Positions 8,168 to 16,135 of a DNA stretch of 64,000 bases are shown piece by piece; the stretch's first letter is position 1, and each line of letters opens with the position of its first letter. Source of the stretch: UMGS1766 sp963597355 (GTDB taxonomy: Bacteria > Bacillota > Clostridia > Oscillospirales > Oscillospiraceae); contig CAVBPR010000004.1 in assembly GCA_963597355.1 (NCBI GenBank), forward strand, positions 1 to 64,000, read 5' to 3'. Both the position numbers and the translations under genes were made by a program. The notes beneath the pieces were generated by a model. It searched no databases, was not told the origin of the DNA, and was given only the letters and a program-made list of their open reading frames with translations.

Positions 8168-10165
8168 TCAGGAAATGTCCGCCAATTCGAGGAACCGGTG
8201 TCCGTCCTCGGCAATGTGGTCTTTTCGGCCCTGGAGATTGTCTCCCAGCAGAAGGTCGAAGGTGCGGGCGGTTTGCTCTGCATCGGTGGGCATCACCTTG
8301 ATGAGCCGCCGGGTGGCGGGGTTCATGGTGGTCAGCCACATCATGTCCGGTTCGTTTTCACCAAGACCCTTGGAGCGCTGAATGGAGCATTTTTTGCCGG
8401 CCAGCTCGCCATTGATCAGGTCGTCCTTTTCCCGGTTGGAATAGGCAAACCAGGTGTCGTCCTTGTAAGTGATTTCATAGAGGGGAGATTCTGCGATATA
8501 GACAAATCCTTCGTTGATCAGCGTGGGGGTCAGGCGGTAGAGCATTGTCAGAATCAGGGTGCGGATCTGATAGCCGTCCACATCGGCATCGGTGCAGATG
8601 ATGATCTTGTTCCAGCGCAGATTGTCCAGATTGAATGCCTGCAGATCCTTTGCTTTCTTGACTCCGTGGAGCTCCACGCCGCAGCCCATGACTTTCAATA
8701 GGTCGGTAATAATTTCGCTTTTAAAGATCTTATTGTAGTCTGCCTTGAGGCAGTTCAGAATCTTGCCTCGCACCGGCATGATGCCCTGAAATTCTGCATC
8801 CCGGCTCTGCTTGCAGGCACCCAGGGCGGAATCGCCCTCCACGATGTAAAGCTCTCTGCGCCCCACATCCTTGGAGCGGCAATCCACAAACTTTGCCACC
8901 CGGTTGCTCAGGTCAAGGTTGGCAGTCAGGTTTTTCTTAATGGAAACCCGGGTGGATTCCGCCCGCTCTCTGGAGCGCTTGTTGATCAGCACCTGATCGG
9001 CAATGCGAGTTGCATCCGCGGGCGTTTCCGTAAAGTAAACGGCCAGCTGTTCCTTCAAAAAGTCGATCATGGCCTCCTGAATGAACTTGTTGGTAATGGA
9101 CTTTTTCGTCTGGTTTTCGTAGCTTGTCTGGGTAGAAAAGTTGCTGGAAACAAACACGAGGCAATCCTGGATGTCGGCCCAGGTGATTTTGGCTTCACTC
9201 TTGTTATACTTGTTCTGCTGGCGAAGATAGCTGTCGATGGCGCTGAGCAGAGCAGAGCGCATGGCTTTGTCCGGAGAGCCGCCGTGCTCCAGCCAGGAGG
9301 AGTTGTGGTAGTGCTCAATCAGATTGACCTGGTTGGAAAAGCACAAGGCAATGCTCAGCTTTACCTTGTAGTCTGGCTTATCCGGCCGGTCGCGGCCGAC
9401 GCGTTCGGTCTGGAAGTAGACCGGGGTGGTAATGGACTGGTCGCCGACCAGCTCTGCCACATAGTCCTGAATGCCCCGCTCATAGAAAAATTCCGTGGTT
9501 TCAAAGGAAGTGCCGCTTTGATTGCGAAATACAAAGGTGACGCCGGGGTTTACCACGGCCTGCCGCTTCATAATGTCCAGGTAGTATTCCACCGGGATGG
9601 CAATGTCGGTAAATACCTCCAGATCCGGCTTCCAGCGGAATTTGGAGCCGGTTTTATGGCGGGGAGCGTCTTCGGCGTGCAGACCGCCGACGTTTTCGCC
9701 CTTTTCAAAATGAAGCGTATATTTTTTATCGTCGCGATAAATGGTGGCATCAAAATATTCCGAGGCATACTGGGTAGCGCAGGAGCCGAGTCCGTTCAGA
9801 CCCAATGCATATTCATAGGTGTCACCGTCGTTGCTGTCGTATTTTCCGCCGGCGTAGAGCTCGCAGAAAACCAACTCCCAGTTGTAGCGCTGTTCCGCAT
9901 TGTTCCAATCCACAGGGCAGCCGCGGCCAAAATCCTCCACCTCGATGGAGCGGTCGGCATAGCGGGTGACGATGATGCGCGTGCCGTGACCGGCGCGGGC
10001 CTCGTCAATGGCGTTGGAAAGAATCTCAAAAACGGCGTGCTCACAGCCCTCTAATCCGTCGGAGCCAAAAATAACGCCGGGACGCTTTCGCACCCGGTCC
10101 GCACCCTTCAGGGAGGAGATCGCCTCATTGTCGTATTGCTTTTTCTTTGCCGTTTGTCTGGCCAT
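8168..10165 (-). CDS. parE: DNA topoisomerase IV subunit B (ParE-type)
   Basis: This is the ATPase subunit that pairs with the ParC encoded just downstream. The 665 residues show the GHKL ATPase motifs (EILSNAIDEA, DFGRGCP, LNGLGSCA), the transducer domain with the QRSKGLGE lysine loop near the end, and the TOPRIM metal site (IVEGDSALG and CTDADVDGYQIRTL). Most relatives read LHGVGAS and DGAHIRTL at the second and last of these motifs, so this is a somewhat divergent branch. There is no gyrase-type insert. GTGAGGA lies before the ATG, and a consensus promoter is at 10203-10232. Confidence 0.9.
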   Translation of the reverse strand: MARQTAKKKQYDNEAISSLKGADRVRKRPGVIFGSDGLEGCEHAVFEILSNAIDEARAGHGTRIIVTRYADRSIEVEDFGRGCPVDWNNAEQRYNWELVFCELYAGGKYDSNDGDTYEYALGLNGLGSCATQYASEYFDATIYRDDKKYTLHFEKGENVGGLHAEDAPRHKTGSKFRWKPDLEVFTDIAIPVEYYLDIMKRQAVVNPGVTFVFRNQSGTSFETTEFFYERGIQDYVAELVGDQSITTPVYFQTERVGRDRPDKPDYKVKLSIALCFSNQVNLIEHYHNSSWLEHGGSPDKAMRSALLSAIDSYLRQQNKYNKSEAKITWADIQDCLVFVSSNFSTQTSYENQTKKSITNKFIQEAMIDFLKEQLAVYFTETPADATRIADQVLINKRSRERAESTRVSIKKNLTANLDLSNRVAKFVDCRSKDVGRRELYIVEGDSALGACKQSRDAEFQGIMPVRGKILNCLKADYNKIFKSEIITDLLKVMGCGVELHGVKKAKDLQAFNLDNLRWNKIIICTDADVDGYQIRTLILTMLYRLTPTLINEGFVYIAESPLYEITYKDDTWFAYSNREKDDLINGELAGKKCSIQRSKGLGENEPDMMWLTTMNPATRRLIKVMPTDAEQTARTFDLLLGDNLQGRKDHIAEDGHRFLELADIS

Positions 10166-10202
10166 AAAAATTCCTCACCACATATATAAACTTTCAATTT
10201 TA

Positions 10203-10232
10203 ATTATAAGGTAGTGAAGGCGGAACTGTCAA
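10203..10232 (-). promoter_or_regulatory. parE operon promoter
   Basis: Minus strand TTGACA (10227-10232), 18-base spacer, TATAAT (10203-10208), about 40 bases before the parE start. It would drive parE, parC, the LUD gene and the lipoprotein gene. Confidence 0.75.
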
Positions 10233-10338
10233 GAATTACGGCAATTGCAACAGGATTCATGCGGTTTTGTTATAGAGAAGTCAAAAAAAAGAATGATGAT
10301 TTCCACAAAAATATGTAGCGTTTCCACAACAAATGATG

Positions 10339-10416
10339 TATAATGATGCCGTTAAAATTTGGCCGTAGTGAAACGGCCGGATTCGCCACGCCTAAAATGG
10401 GGATTTCGGCGTGTCA
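10339..10416 (+). promoter_or_regulatory. Promoter and structured leader of the redox operon
   Basis: TATAAT at 10339-10344 is the likely -10 box; no good -35 box is 16-18 bases upstream. The leader then has two short hairpins, 10361-10365 with 10374-10378 (GGCCG/CGGCC) and 10387-10392 with 10408-10413 (CACGCC/GGCGTG), before the GTG start at 10453. This may be a regulatory RNA element, but I do not recognise a known riboswitch class. Confidence 0.4.
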
Positions 10417-10452
10417 AAAAAGAGGAATATAGGAATGTGAGGTAAAAAAAGC

Positions 10453-12582
10453 GTGGGAAAAGTAAATCTTTGGATTGATGATGTTCAAGTGGAAGCAGAA
10501 GAGGGCGTAAGCGTTCTCAATGCGGCCTTGAATGCGGGGATCTATGTGCCCCATATCTGTTCCCATCCGGATTTAGAGCCCCAGGGCGGATGCAAGCTCT
10601 GCGTGGTAGAGATCGATGGAAATGAACCTGTTACCAGCTGCAATACTACGGTTGCAGAGGGTATGCACGTAAAGACGAAGAGCGAGCAGCTGGACCGTCT
10701 GCGCCGTGCATCCATGAACTTTATGTTTGCCGGCCACCCCGGCGACTGCGGCGGCTGCCGCAGCTTTGGCAACTGCGAACTGCAGGCGCTGTTTCAGTAT
10801 CTGAACGCCAGCGTCAACCCGAGCATGCGCCATGTTACCAAGAAAACCAACAAGATTAACACGGTCAATCCGCTGATCGACCGTGAGATGGAACGCTGCA
10901 TTCAGTGCGGCCGCTGCGTGCGGGTATGTCGCGATGTGCGCGGCGTAAAGGTACTGGACTACCAGAAGAAGGACGGAGAGACCTATATCGGCACGTTGAA
11001 TGACCTGCCGCTGGATGCCTCCGGCTGCCGGTTCTGCGGCGCCTGCATCGAGGTATGTCCCACCGGCGCTTTGCAGGATCGGGAGGGTACCTTCCGGAAG
11101 GATCTGGTGCGGGAGGAAGCACTGATTCCCTGCTCTGCAGAGTGTCCTGCAAAGATCAATATTCCCCAGTATCTGCGTCAGATTGCCAGCGGCGACTACG
11201 ACGGAGCGGTTGCTACCATCCGTGAAAAGGTTCCCTTCCCCACCTCACTGGGCTATGTCTGCACCAGCTATTGCCAGAAGAAGTGCAAGCGCAACGGACT
11301 GAACGGGGCAGTGGACATCAAGGGGCTGAAGCTCTTTGCCGCACTGCACGACAACACCCAGTCCTGGAAGGCACAGTACACCAAGACAGCACCGACAACC
11401 GGAAAGAAGGTTGCAGTTGTTGGCGGCGGTCCCTGCGGCCTGACCGCGGCATACTACCTGGCAAAGAAGGGCCATGATGTGACCCTGATCGAGCGCTACC
11501 CCACCTGCGGCGGTATGCTCAGCTATGGTATCCCCGGCTATCGTATGCCTCGCGACGAAGTGCAGAAGGAAGTCGACATCATTGCCGAGACGGGTGTTAA
11601 AATTGTCACCGGTCAGACCGTTACCGACGTAAAGGCACTGAAGGCGGATTATGATGCCGTTCTGGTGGCTGTGGGTGCCTCTGAGGGCAAGATTATTCCG
11701 GTGGACAACCACAACTCCGCCCAGGAAGCTACGGCACTGGACGTTCTGCGGGACATCTCCATGGGCAAGGAAACTGCGCCCAAAATCGGCCCCGGCGTGA
11801 AGGTGCTGGTCTATGGCGGCGGCAACGTGGCTTATGACGTGGCTCGCTCCTCTGTCCGTTTGGGCGCTGAGGTCAGCGTGGTCTGCCTGGAAAACCGCCA
11901 GCAGATGACAGCAGACGATGAAGAGATTGAGCAGGCCGCAGAGGAGGGCGTGAAGCTCTACTCCGGCTATTCCAACACCGGGTTTACTCAGGATGAGAAT
12001 GGCAATGTGACCGGCTTGAACTGCTTTGCAATTTCTGGCTTCCGCTTTGGCCCCAACGGTCTGGAAGTGGACAAGATTGAGAACACAGAAGTGTTTGTGC
12101 CCTGTGACGTGGTGGTCTATGCCTCCGGTCAGAAGACCAACCTGACTGCCGAGTTCGGCCTTGAGATCAATCGTCCCGGCTATCCTGTGGATCCTGCCAC
12201 CGGCAAGTCCGGTCTCCACACCAGTGTGGAAGGCGTTTATACCGCGGGCGACGTAATCACCGGCACAAAGAGTGTAATCAGCGCCATTGCCGGCGGCCGT
12301 GAGGCGGCAGCTGAAATCGACAAGGCTCTGGGCGGCGATGGCAACATCGAAGAAAAGCTGGTGGAAGTGGCGAAGCCGGATCCCTATATCGGTCAGGTCG
12401 AAAACTTTGCTCAGCTCCCTCGTCAGAGCGCCAACATTACCCCCTGCGACGAGCGTAAGTGCTCCTTTGTCAAGGTGGACAACAACTTCACCGAAGAACA
12501 GGCAAAGGCAGAAGCGGCTCGTTGTCTGAAGTGCCCGCTGCGCCTGCAGATCAAGCGCACGAAGCTTTGGACGGAATATTGA
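10453..12582 (+). CDS. NuoG/GltD-like Fe-S flavoprotein oxidoreductase
   Basis: This 709-residue protein fuses an electron-wire module to a pyridine-nucleotide flavin module. The N terminus is a NuoG-like 2Fe-2S domain (Cys36, 47, 50, 63), then a His-Cys3 cluster site (His95, Cys99, 102, 108), then two 4Fe-4S sites (Cys149-159 and Cys192-202). A GltD-type Fe-S domain (Cys227, 231, 270, 274, 278) leads into an FAD site (GGGPCGL, about 324-330) and an NAD(P) site (YGGGNVAYDVA, about 456). It should take electrons from NAD(P)H and pass them through clusters, or the reverse. The GTG start has TGAGGT upstream. It heads a three-gene operon, 15 bases from the next gene. The electron partner is inferred from context. 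Confidence 0.88.
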   Translation: MGKVNLWIDDVQVEAEEGVSVLNAALNAGIYVPHICSHPDLEPQGGCKLCVVEIDGNEPVTSCNTTVAEGMHVKTKSEQLDRLRRASMNFMFAGHPGDCGGCRSFGNCELQALFQYLNASVNPSMRHVTKKTNKINTVNPLIDREMERCIQCGRCVRVCRDVRGVKVLDYQKKDGETYIGTLNDLPLDASGCRFCGACIEVCPTGALQDREGTFRKDLVREEALIPCSAECPAKINIPQYLRQIASGDYDGAVATIREKVPFPTSLGYVCTSYCQKKCKRNGLNGAVDIKGLKLFAALHDNTQSWKAQYTKTAPTTGKKVAVVGGGPCGLTAAYYLAKKGHDVTLIERYPTCGGMLSYGIPGYRMPRDEVQKEVDIIAETGVKIVTGQTVTDVKALKADYDAVLVAVGASEGKIIPVDNHNSAQEATALDVLRDISMGKETAPKIGPGVKVLVYGGGNVAYDVARSSVRLGAEVSVVCLENRQQMTADDEEIEQAAEEGVKLYSGYSNTGFTQDENGNVTGLNCFAISGFRFGPNGLEVDKIENTEVFVPCDVVVYASGQKTNLTAEFGLEINRPGYPVDPATGKSGLHTSVEGVYTAGDVITGTKSVISAIAGGREAAAEIDKALGGDGNIEEKLVEVAKPDPYIGQVENFAQLPRQSANITPCDERKCSFVKVDNNFTEEQAKAEAARCLKCPLRLQIKRTKLWTEY

Positions 12583-12597
12583 TAAGGGGGGACAAAC

Positions 12598-13254
12598 ATG
12601 AAGAAAATTTGTGAGATCACCGCGGAAGGTTTGCCCACCGTGGAGGAAATTGCTCAGGGCACAGAAGGCGTTTGCCCGGTTTGCCAGGCAGCCCGTATTG
12701 CCCGTAAGGCTCACGCATCGATTTGCGGTCACGGAACCTTCTGCCGCGATGGTATGTATCAGCTCTACCTGATTCCGGAGGATATTTCCAACGGCCGCGG
12801 CAGTGTTGAGGATCTGGATCTGCTGAAGGATATCTGCGATTTGATTATCCGCGCCAACGAGTGCGAGCTTTCTGTTCGCACGGCCCAGTGCATTCAGACC
12901 TCTCTGGAAAGCCACTACGATGAGTGGTATGACCACCTTACCCGTAAGCGCTGCAAGGCGATGGAATGTCCTGCAGGCTACACCCTTTACATTGATCCCG
13001 CCGTCTGCAACGGCTGCGGAAAGTGCCTGGAAACTGCACCGGACAACGCAATTGCCGGTGGAGAAGGCATGATCCACGTGGTGAAGAAGGACCTTTTGGA
13101 AATGAAGCAGGATGCATTCATCTCCACCTGCCCCGTAGGCGCTATCAAAAAGGCCGGTTTGGTCAAGCCACCGCTGCCGACCGATCCGGTTCCTGTGGGC
13201 AGCTTTGGCGCTGCCGCTGCCGGAGGCGGAGGACGCCGCCGCCGCAGAGGCTGA
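12598..13254 (+). CDS. Fe-S protein: NuoF-tail domain plus ferredoxin domain
   Basis: The first half of this 218-residue protein matches the cluster-binding tail of NuoF: Cys43-x5-Cys49-x39-Cys89 keeps the spacing of the first, third and fourth ligands, while the second ligand position is Gly46. A nearby CPVC pair (Cys26, Cys29) may compensate. The second half is a short ferredoxin-like domain with Cys137, 140, 143 and Cys178, enough for one 4Fe-4S cluster. The protein ends in an unusual Gly-Arg tail. It probably wires the upstream flavoprotein to the downstream reductase. GGGGG lies before the ATG. A 10-N gap follows 34 bases after the stop. Confidence 0.82.
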   Translation: MKKICEITAEGLPTVEEIAQGTEGVCPVCQAARIARKAHASICGHGTFCRDGMYQLYLIPEDISNGRGSVEDLDLLKDICDLIIRANECELSVRTAQCIQTSLESHYDEWYDHLTRKRCKAMECPAGYTLYIDPAVCNGCGKCLETAPDNAIAGGEGMIHVVKKDLLEMKQDAFISTCPVGAIKKAGLVKPPLPTDPVPVGSFGAAAAGGGGRRRRRG

Positions 13255-13266
13255 GTTTGTATTACC

Positions 13267-13307
13267 CCGCACTTGTGCGGTGTAAGATNNNNNNNNNNGT
13301 GTAAGAT
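13267..13307 (+). other. Assembly gap with repeated flanks
   Basis: Ten Ns fill 13289-13298. The nine bases before the gap (13280-13288, GTGTAAGAT) are the same as the nine after it (13299-13307), so two contig ends may simply overlap here. A 6-bp hairpin (13267-13272 with 13275-13280) abuts the gap. No coding frame is interrupted. Confidence 0.9.
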
Positions 13308-13350
13308 AGAGGAATATGAGTAATTAAAAAATTTAAGGAGGAATTTCACA

Positions 13351-14925
13351 ATGAGACAGATGGAAGCAGATGTCGTAATTGTAGCTTGTGGTATGTCCGG
13401 CCTGGCCGCATCCATTCAGGCACAGGAATCTCTGAACGCAACGGGCGGCGGCACTGTCGTTGCCTTCGAAAAGAGCGGCACGGTTGGCGGCGCTGCCAAC
13501 ATGGGCATGGCCTTCCTGGCAATCGAGTCCCAGCTGCAGAAGGAGAACATGACCAACGACTTTACGCTGGACGATGCCTTCAACTTCTTCATGGAATACA
13601 CCCACTGGCGTTCTGACGCCAAGCTGGTGCGCCGCTGGTTTAATATGTCTGCCAGCACGGTGGAGTGGATCCAGAAGATGGGCGTTGAGTTCCTGGGCGT
13701 GTTCAAGTACTTCAAGAACTCTCACTGCACTCAGCACATGGTGAAGGCTCCCGGCACTACCAAGCCCACCGAGCGCTGCGCTTCTACCATGATCCAGAAG
13801 ATGCACGAGTATGCAAAGGAAATCGGTGTTGAAATCGAGCTGCACACCTCTGTCAAGGAAATTCTGACCGGCTCTCAGGGTCAGGTTCGCGGCGTGATCG
13901 CTGTCACCGATGACGGCGAGGAGATCGAGTGCCTCTGCAACTGCGTCATCGTGGCTACCGGCGGCATGGGCAACAACGTTGACATGATCGAGAAGTACAT
14001 GGGCTGGAAGTGGGGCGAAGACATGTTCACCTTCCGTATCCCCGGCATCGACGGCGACGGCATGAACATGGTCTGGGCCATCGGCGGCAAGAAGGCTGCT
14101 GTGAACATGGAAGTCACCTACAACACCCCCGGCACAACCGACGTGTTCAAGACTCTGTCCGAGGTTATGCGTCAGCCGAACCTGATGGTCAACCTGGACG
14201 GCAAGCGCTTCTTCAACGAGGCTCTGATGGACAACACCACCTACACCGGCAACTCCCTGCTGCAGCAGAAGAAGCACATGGGTATCACCATCATCGACTC
14301 CAGCATTGTTGACTACTACAAGGAGCACGGTCTGGACTACATCACCTACCACCATGGCATCAAGAACATGGACAAGTGGGAGCACGAGAAAGAGCTGTAC
14401 TTCTCCGGCGTAAAGTCTGCCGCTGAGAACAGCGTTTTCGCCAGCGACGATAAGGAAGTTTCCTATGGCGACGACATCGAGCGCAACTTCTTCGAGTGCC
14501 AGAGCCTGGAGGAAGTCGCTGAGGTGACCGGCGTCAACCTGGCAAACCTGAAGAAGACCATCGAAGAGTACAATGCGATGTGCAATGGCTTTGCAAACGG
14601 CTATGACTGGCAGTTTACAAAGGATCACCGCTTCCTGAAGCCCATCACCACCGCTCCTTACTATGTGGCTCGCCACTTCCCCTCCGGTTACGGTTCTCTG
14701 GGCGGAATTCAGGTCAACGAGAACATGCAGGTTCTGAACAACGATCTGGATCCGATCCCCGGCCTGTATGCCTGCGGTACTGACTCTGCTACTGTCTTTG
14801 CAGATTCTTACTGCTTCTACAACCCGGGTTCCACCATGTCCTACGCCCTGAACTCCGGCCGTATTGCCGGCATGGAGAGCGTCAAGTACATGGACTCCGA
14901 CGAGTTCATCGATCCTGAGGACTAA
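13351..14925 (+). CDS. FAD-dependent fumarate-reductase-family oxidoreductase
   Basis: The 524-residue protein belongs to the FAD-binding family of fumarate reductase, urocanate reductase and ketosteroid dehydrogenase flavoproteins. It has an N-terminal dinucleotide fold (residues 8-20), a mid-protein substrate cap, and the C-terminal FAD block SLGGIQVNENMQVL...IPGLYACGTDS...GRIAG. The usual GxGxxG reads A-C-G-M-S-G (12-17), a small deviation. It lacks a signal peptide and heme motifs, so it is cytoplasmic and must draw electrons from a partner, most simply the two Fe-S proteins upstream. AAGGAGG precedes the ATG. Codon use is strongly biased, which suggests high expression. The substrate, likely an unsaturated acid or enone, is unknown. 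Confidence 0.88.
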   Translation: MRQMEADVVIVACGMSGLAASIQAQESLNATGGGTVVAFEKSGTVGGAANMGMAFLAIESQLQKENMTNDFTLDDAFNFFMEYTHWRSDAKLVRRWFNMSASTVEWIQKMGVEFLGVFKYFKNSHCTQHMVKAPGTTKPTERCASTMIQKMHEYAKEIGVEIELHTSVKEILTGSQGQVRGVIAVTDDGEEIECLCNCVIVATGGMGNNVDMIEKYMGWKWGEDMFTFRIPGIDGDGMNMVWAIGGKKAAVNMEVTYNTPGTTDVFKTLSEVMRQPNLMVNLDGKRFFNEALMDNTTYTGNSLLQQKKHMGITIIDSSIVDYYKEHGLDYITYHHGIKNMDKWEHEKELYFSGVKSAAENSVFASDDKEVSYGDDIERNFFECQSLEEVAEVTGVNLANLKKTIEEYNAMCNGFANGYDWQFTKDHRFLKPITTAPYYVARHFPSGYGSLGGIQVNENMQVLNNDLDPIPGLYACGTDSATVFADSYCFYNPGSTMSYALNSGRIAGMESVKYMDSDEFIDPED

Positions 14926-14947
14926 TCCTACGGTAGATCCAATTCAG

Positions 14948-14980
14948 CCGCCCGCTGCGAAAGCAGCGGGCGGTTCTCTT
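14948..14980 (+). terminator. Terminator of the redox operon
   Basis: An 11-bp GC-rich stem (14948-14958 with 14963-14973) with a GAAA loop is followed by TTCTCTT. Confidence 0.85.
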
Positions 14981-15043
14981 CTGCGTTGCAAAGAGGGAGT
15001 CGTTATGCTATACTGAGGGAAATTGAGGAGGTGGCTTCCAAAA

Positions 15044-15985
15044 ATGTTCAATCGAAGCGCCGTAAAACAACGGATAAAACACATGCTGCGGGAGGGAAAT
15101 CCTGCACCGTGGAAAGTAACGCTGATTTTCCTGCTGGCAACAACCTGGGTCAGCCAGATTGTAGATGTGGTTCTGCCAAACCCGTTTCATGCGGTTTCTA
15201 CCAGTCTCCAGCAGTGGGATGTCATTCTGAACGGCTCGACAGAATTGTCTGAGAGTACCGTCAATGCGATGATGCAGCAGGTCTTTTCCGGCTTGACGGT
15301 GGCATCGGCAAAATGGGCCATTCTGGTTGCGCTGGTAATCCTGTTTTATTCCGTCGTTGTGGGATTTGGCTACAGCGCCTATGCACTGCACCGGATGCGG
15401 GGGGAAGAAGGCGGATATGCAGATCTGTTTTCCTACTTCTACCTTGCGGCAAAAATCATCTGGATGGAAATTTTGAAGTGCATCTTCATTTATCTCTGGT
15501 CCCTGCTGTTTATTTTCCCCGCCTTTATTGCCTATTATCGCTATCGTATGGCAGAGTATATCCTGTTGGATGATCCGGATATTTCTGCACTGGAGGCGAT
15601 TCGCCGCAGCAAACAGATGATGGTCGGCCGCAAATTTGAACTGTTTATTGTGGATCTCTCCTTCATTGGATGGCAGCTTCTCTGCACCCTCATTATCAGT
15701 GCGGTCAGCGGTGCGCTCGGGGTGCTTTCCGTGCCCAGTGTGGTGGTCACGATTTTGACGCTGATTATAGATACCGCGATTTCCATGTTCCTGACCGCAT
15801 ATATCAGCCTGACGGTGGCGAGTTTCTATCTCTTCCTGCTGGAGCGGAAGGTTCCGCCGGTGCAGGAGGGAAGCGGTCCGGACGGTCAGCCGTTCTATGG
15901 TTCAGCACAGAATGGGAACGATGAGGACGCGTGGAACCATCCCAGAAATCCCTTTGAAAACGACAACAACCAGTGGAATCAGTAA
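15044..15985 (+). CDS. DUF975-like multi-pass membrane protein
   Basis: The product has 313 residues with about six membrane helices (for example around 24-45, 100-125, 135-165, 200-225 and 230-270) and a polar, Asn/Gln-rich tail after about 280. The layout and the motif with a basic helix after LLDDP (ALEAIRRSKQMMVGRK) fit the DUF975 family found in Firmicutes, whose function is not known. The ATG at 15044 has TTGAGGAGG twelve bases upstream; a TTG at 15023 overlaps that ribosome site and is unlikely. It is a single gene between two terminators. Confidence 0.72.
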   Translation: MFNRSAVKQRIKHMLREGNPAPWKVTLIFLLATTWVSQIVDVVLPNPFHAVSTSLQQWDVILNGSTELSESTVNAMMQQVFSGLTVASAKWAILVALVILFYSVVVGFGYSAYALHRMRGEEGGYADLFSYFYLAAKIIWMEILKCIFIYLWSLLFIFPAFIAYYRYRMAEYILLDDPDISALEAIRRSKQMMVGRKFELFIVDLSFIGWQLLCTLIISAVSGALGVLSVPSVVVTILTLIIDTAISMFLTAYISLTVASFYLFLLERKVPPVQEGSGPDGQPFYGSAQNGNDEDAWNHPRNPFENDNNQWNQ

Positions 15986-16000
15986 GTAAATTCAAAAAAG

Positions 16001-16031
16001 CAAAGAGCTGACCGGAAAAGTCAGCTCTTTG
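16001..16031 (+). terminator. Intrinsic terminator
   Basis: Stem 16001-16012 with 16020-16031 (CAAAGAGCTGAC and its complement) follows the DUF975-like gene by 15 bases; the right arm itself ends in CTTTG. Confidence 0.75.
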
Positions 16032-16054
16032 TTCGTTCCAACTGATAAATGAAT

Positions 16055-16083
16055 TTGACTCTATTGATAAAAAGTGCTAAAGT
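16055..16083 (+). promoter_or_regulatory. tyrA promoter
   Basis: TTGACT (16055-16060), 17-base spacer, TAAAGT (16078-16083), about 50 bases before the tyrA start. Confidence 0.6.
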
Positions 16084-16135
16084 ATCAACCAGCGAAAATC
16101 ATGCGGCGGCGCCGCGGAAAAAGGATGCATGAAAC

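Noticed and set aside
6928..8301. 457-residue plus-strand ORF
   Set aside because: It is antisense to parC and runs into parE; no start signal.
11245..13272. 675-residue ORF on the minus strand
   Set aside because: It lies antisense to two clear Fe-S protein genes, has no ribosome site or family motif, and reflects their GC-rich third codon positions.
13333..14676. 447-residue minus-strand ORF
   Set aside because: It is antisense to the FAD flavoprotein gene and has no supporting signals.
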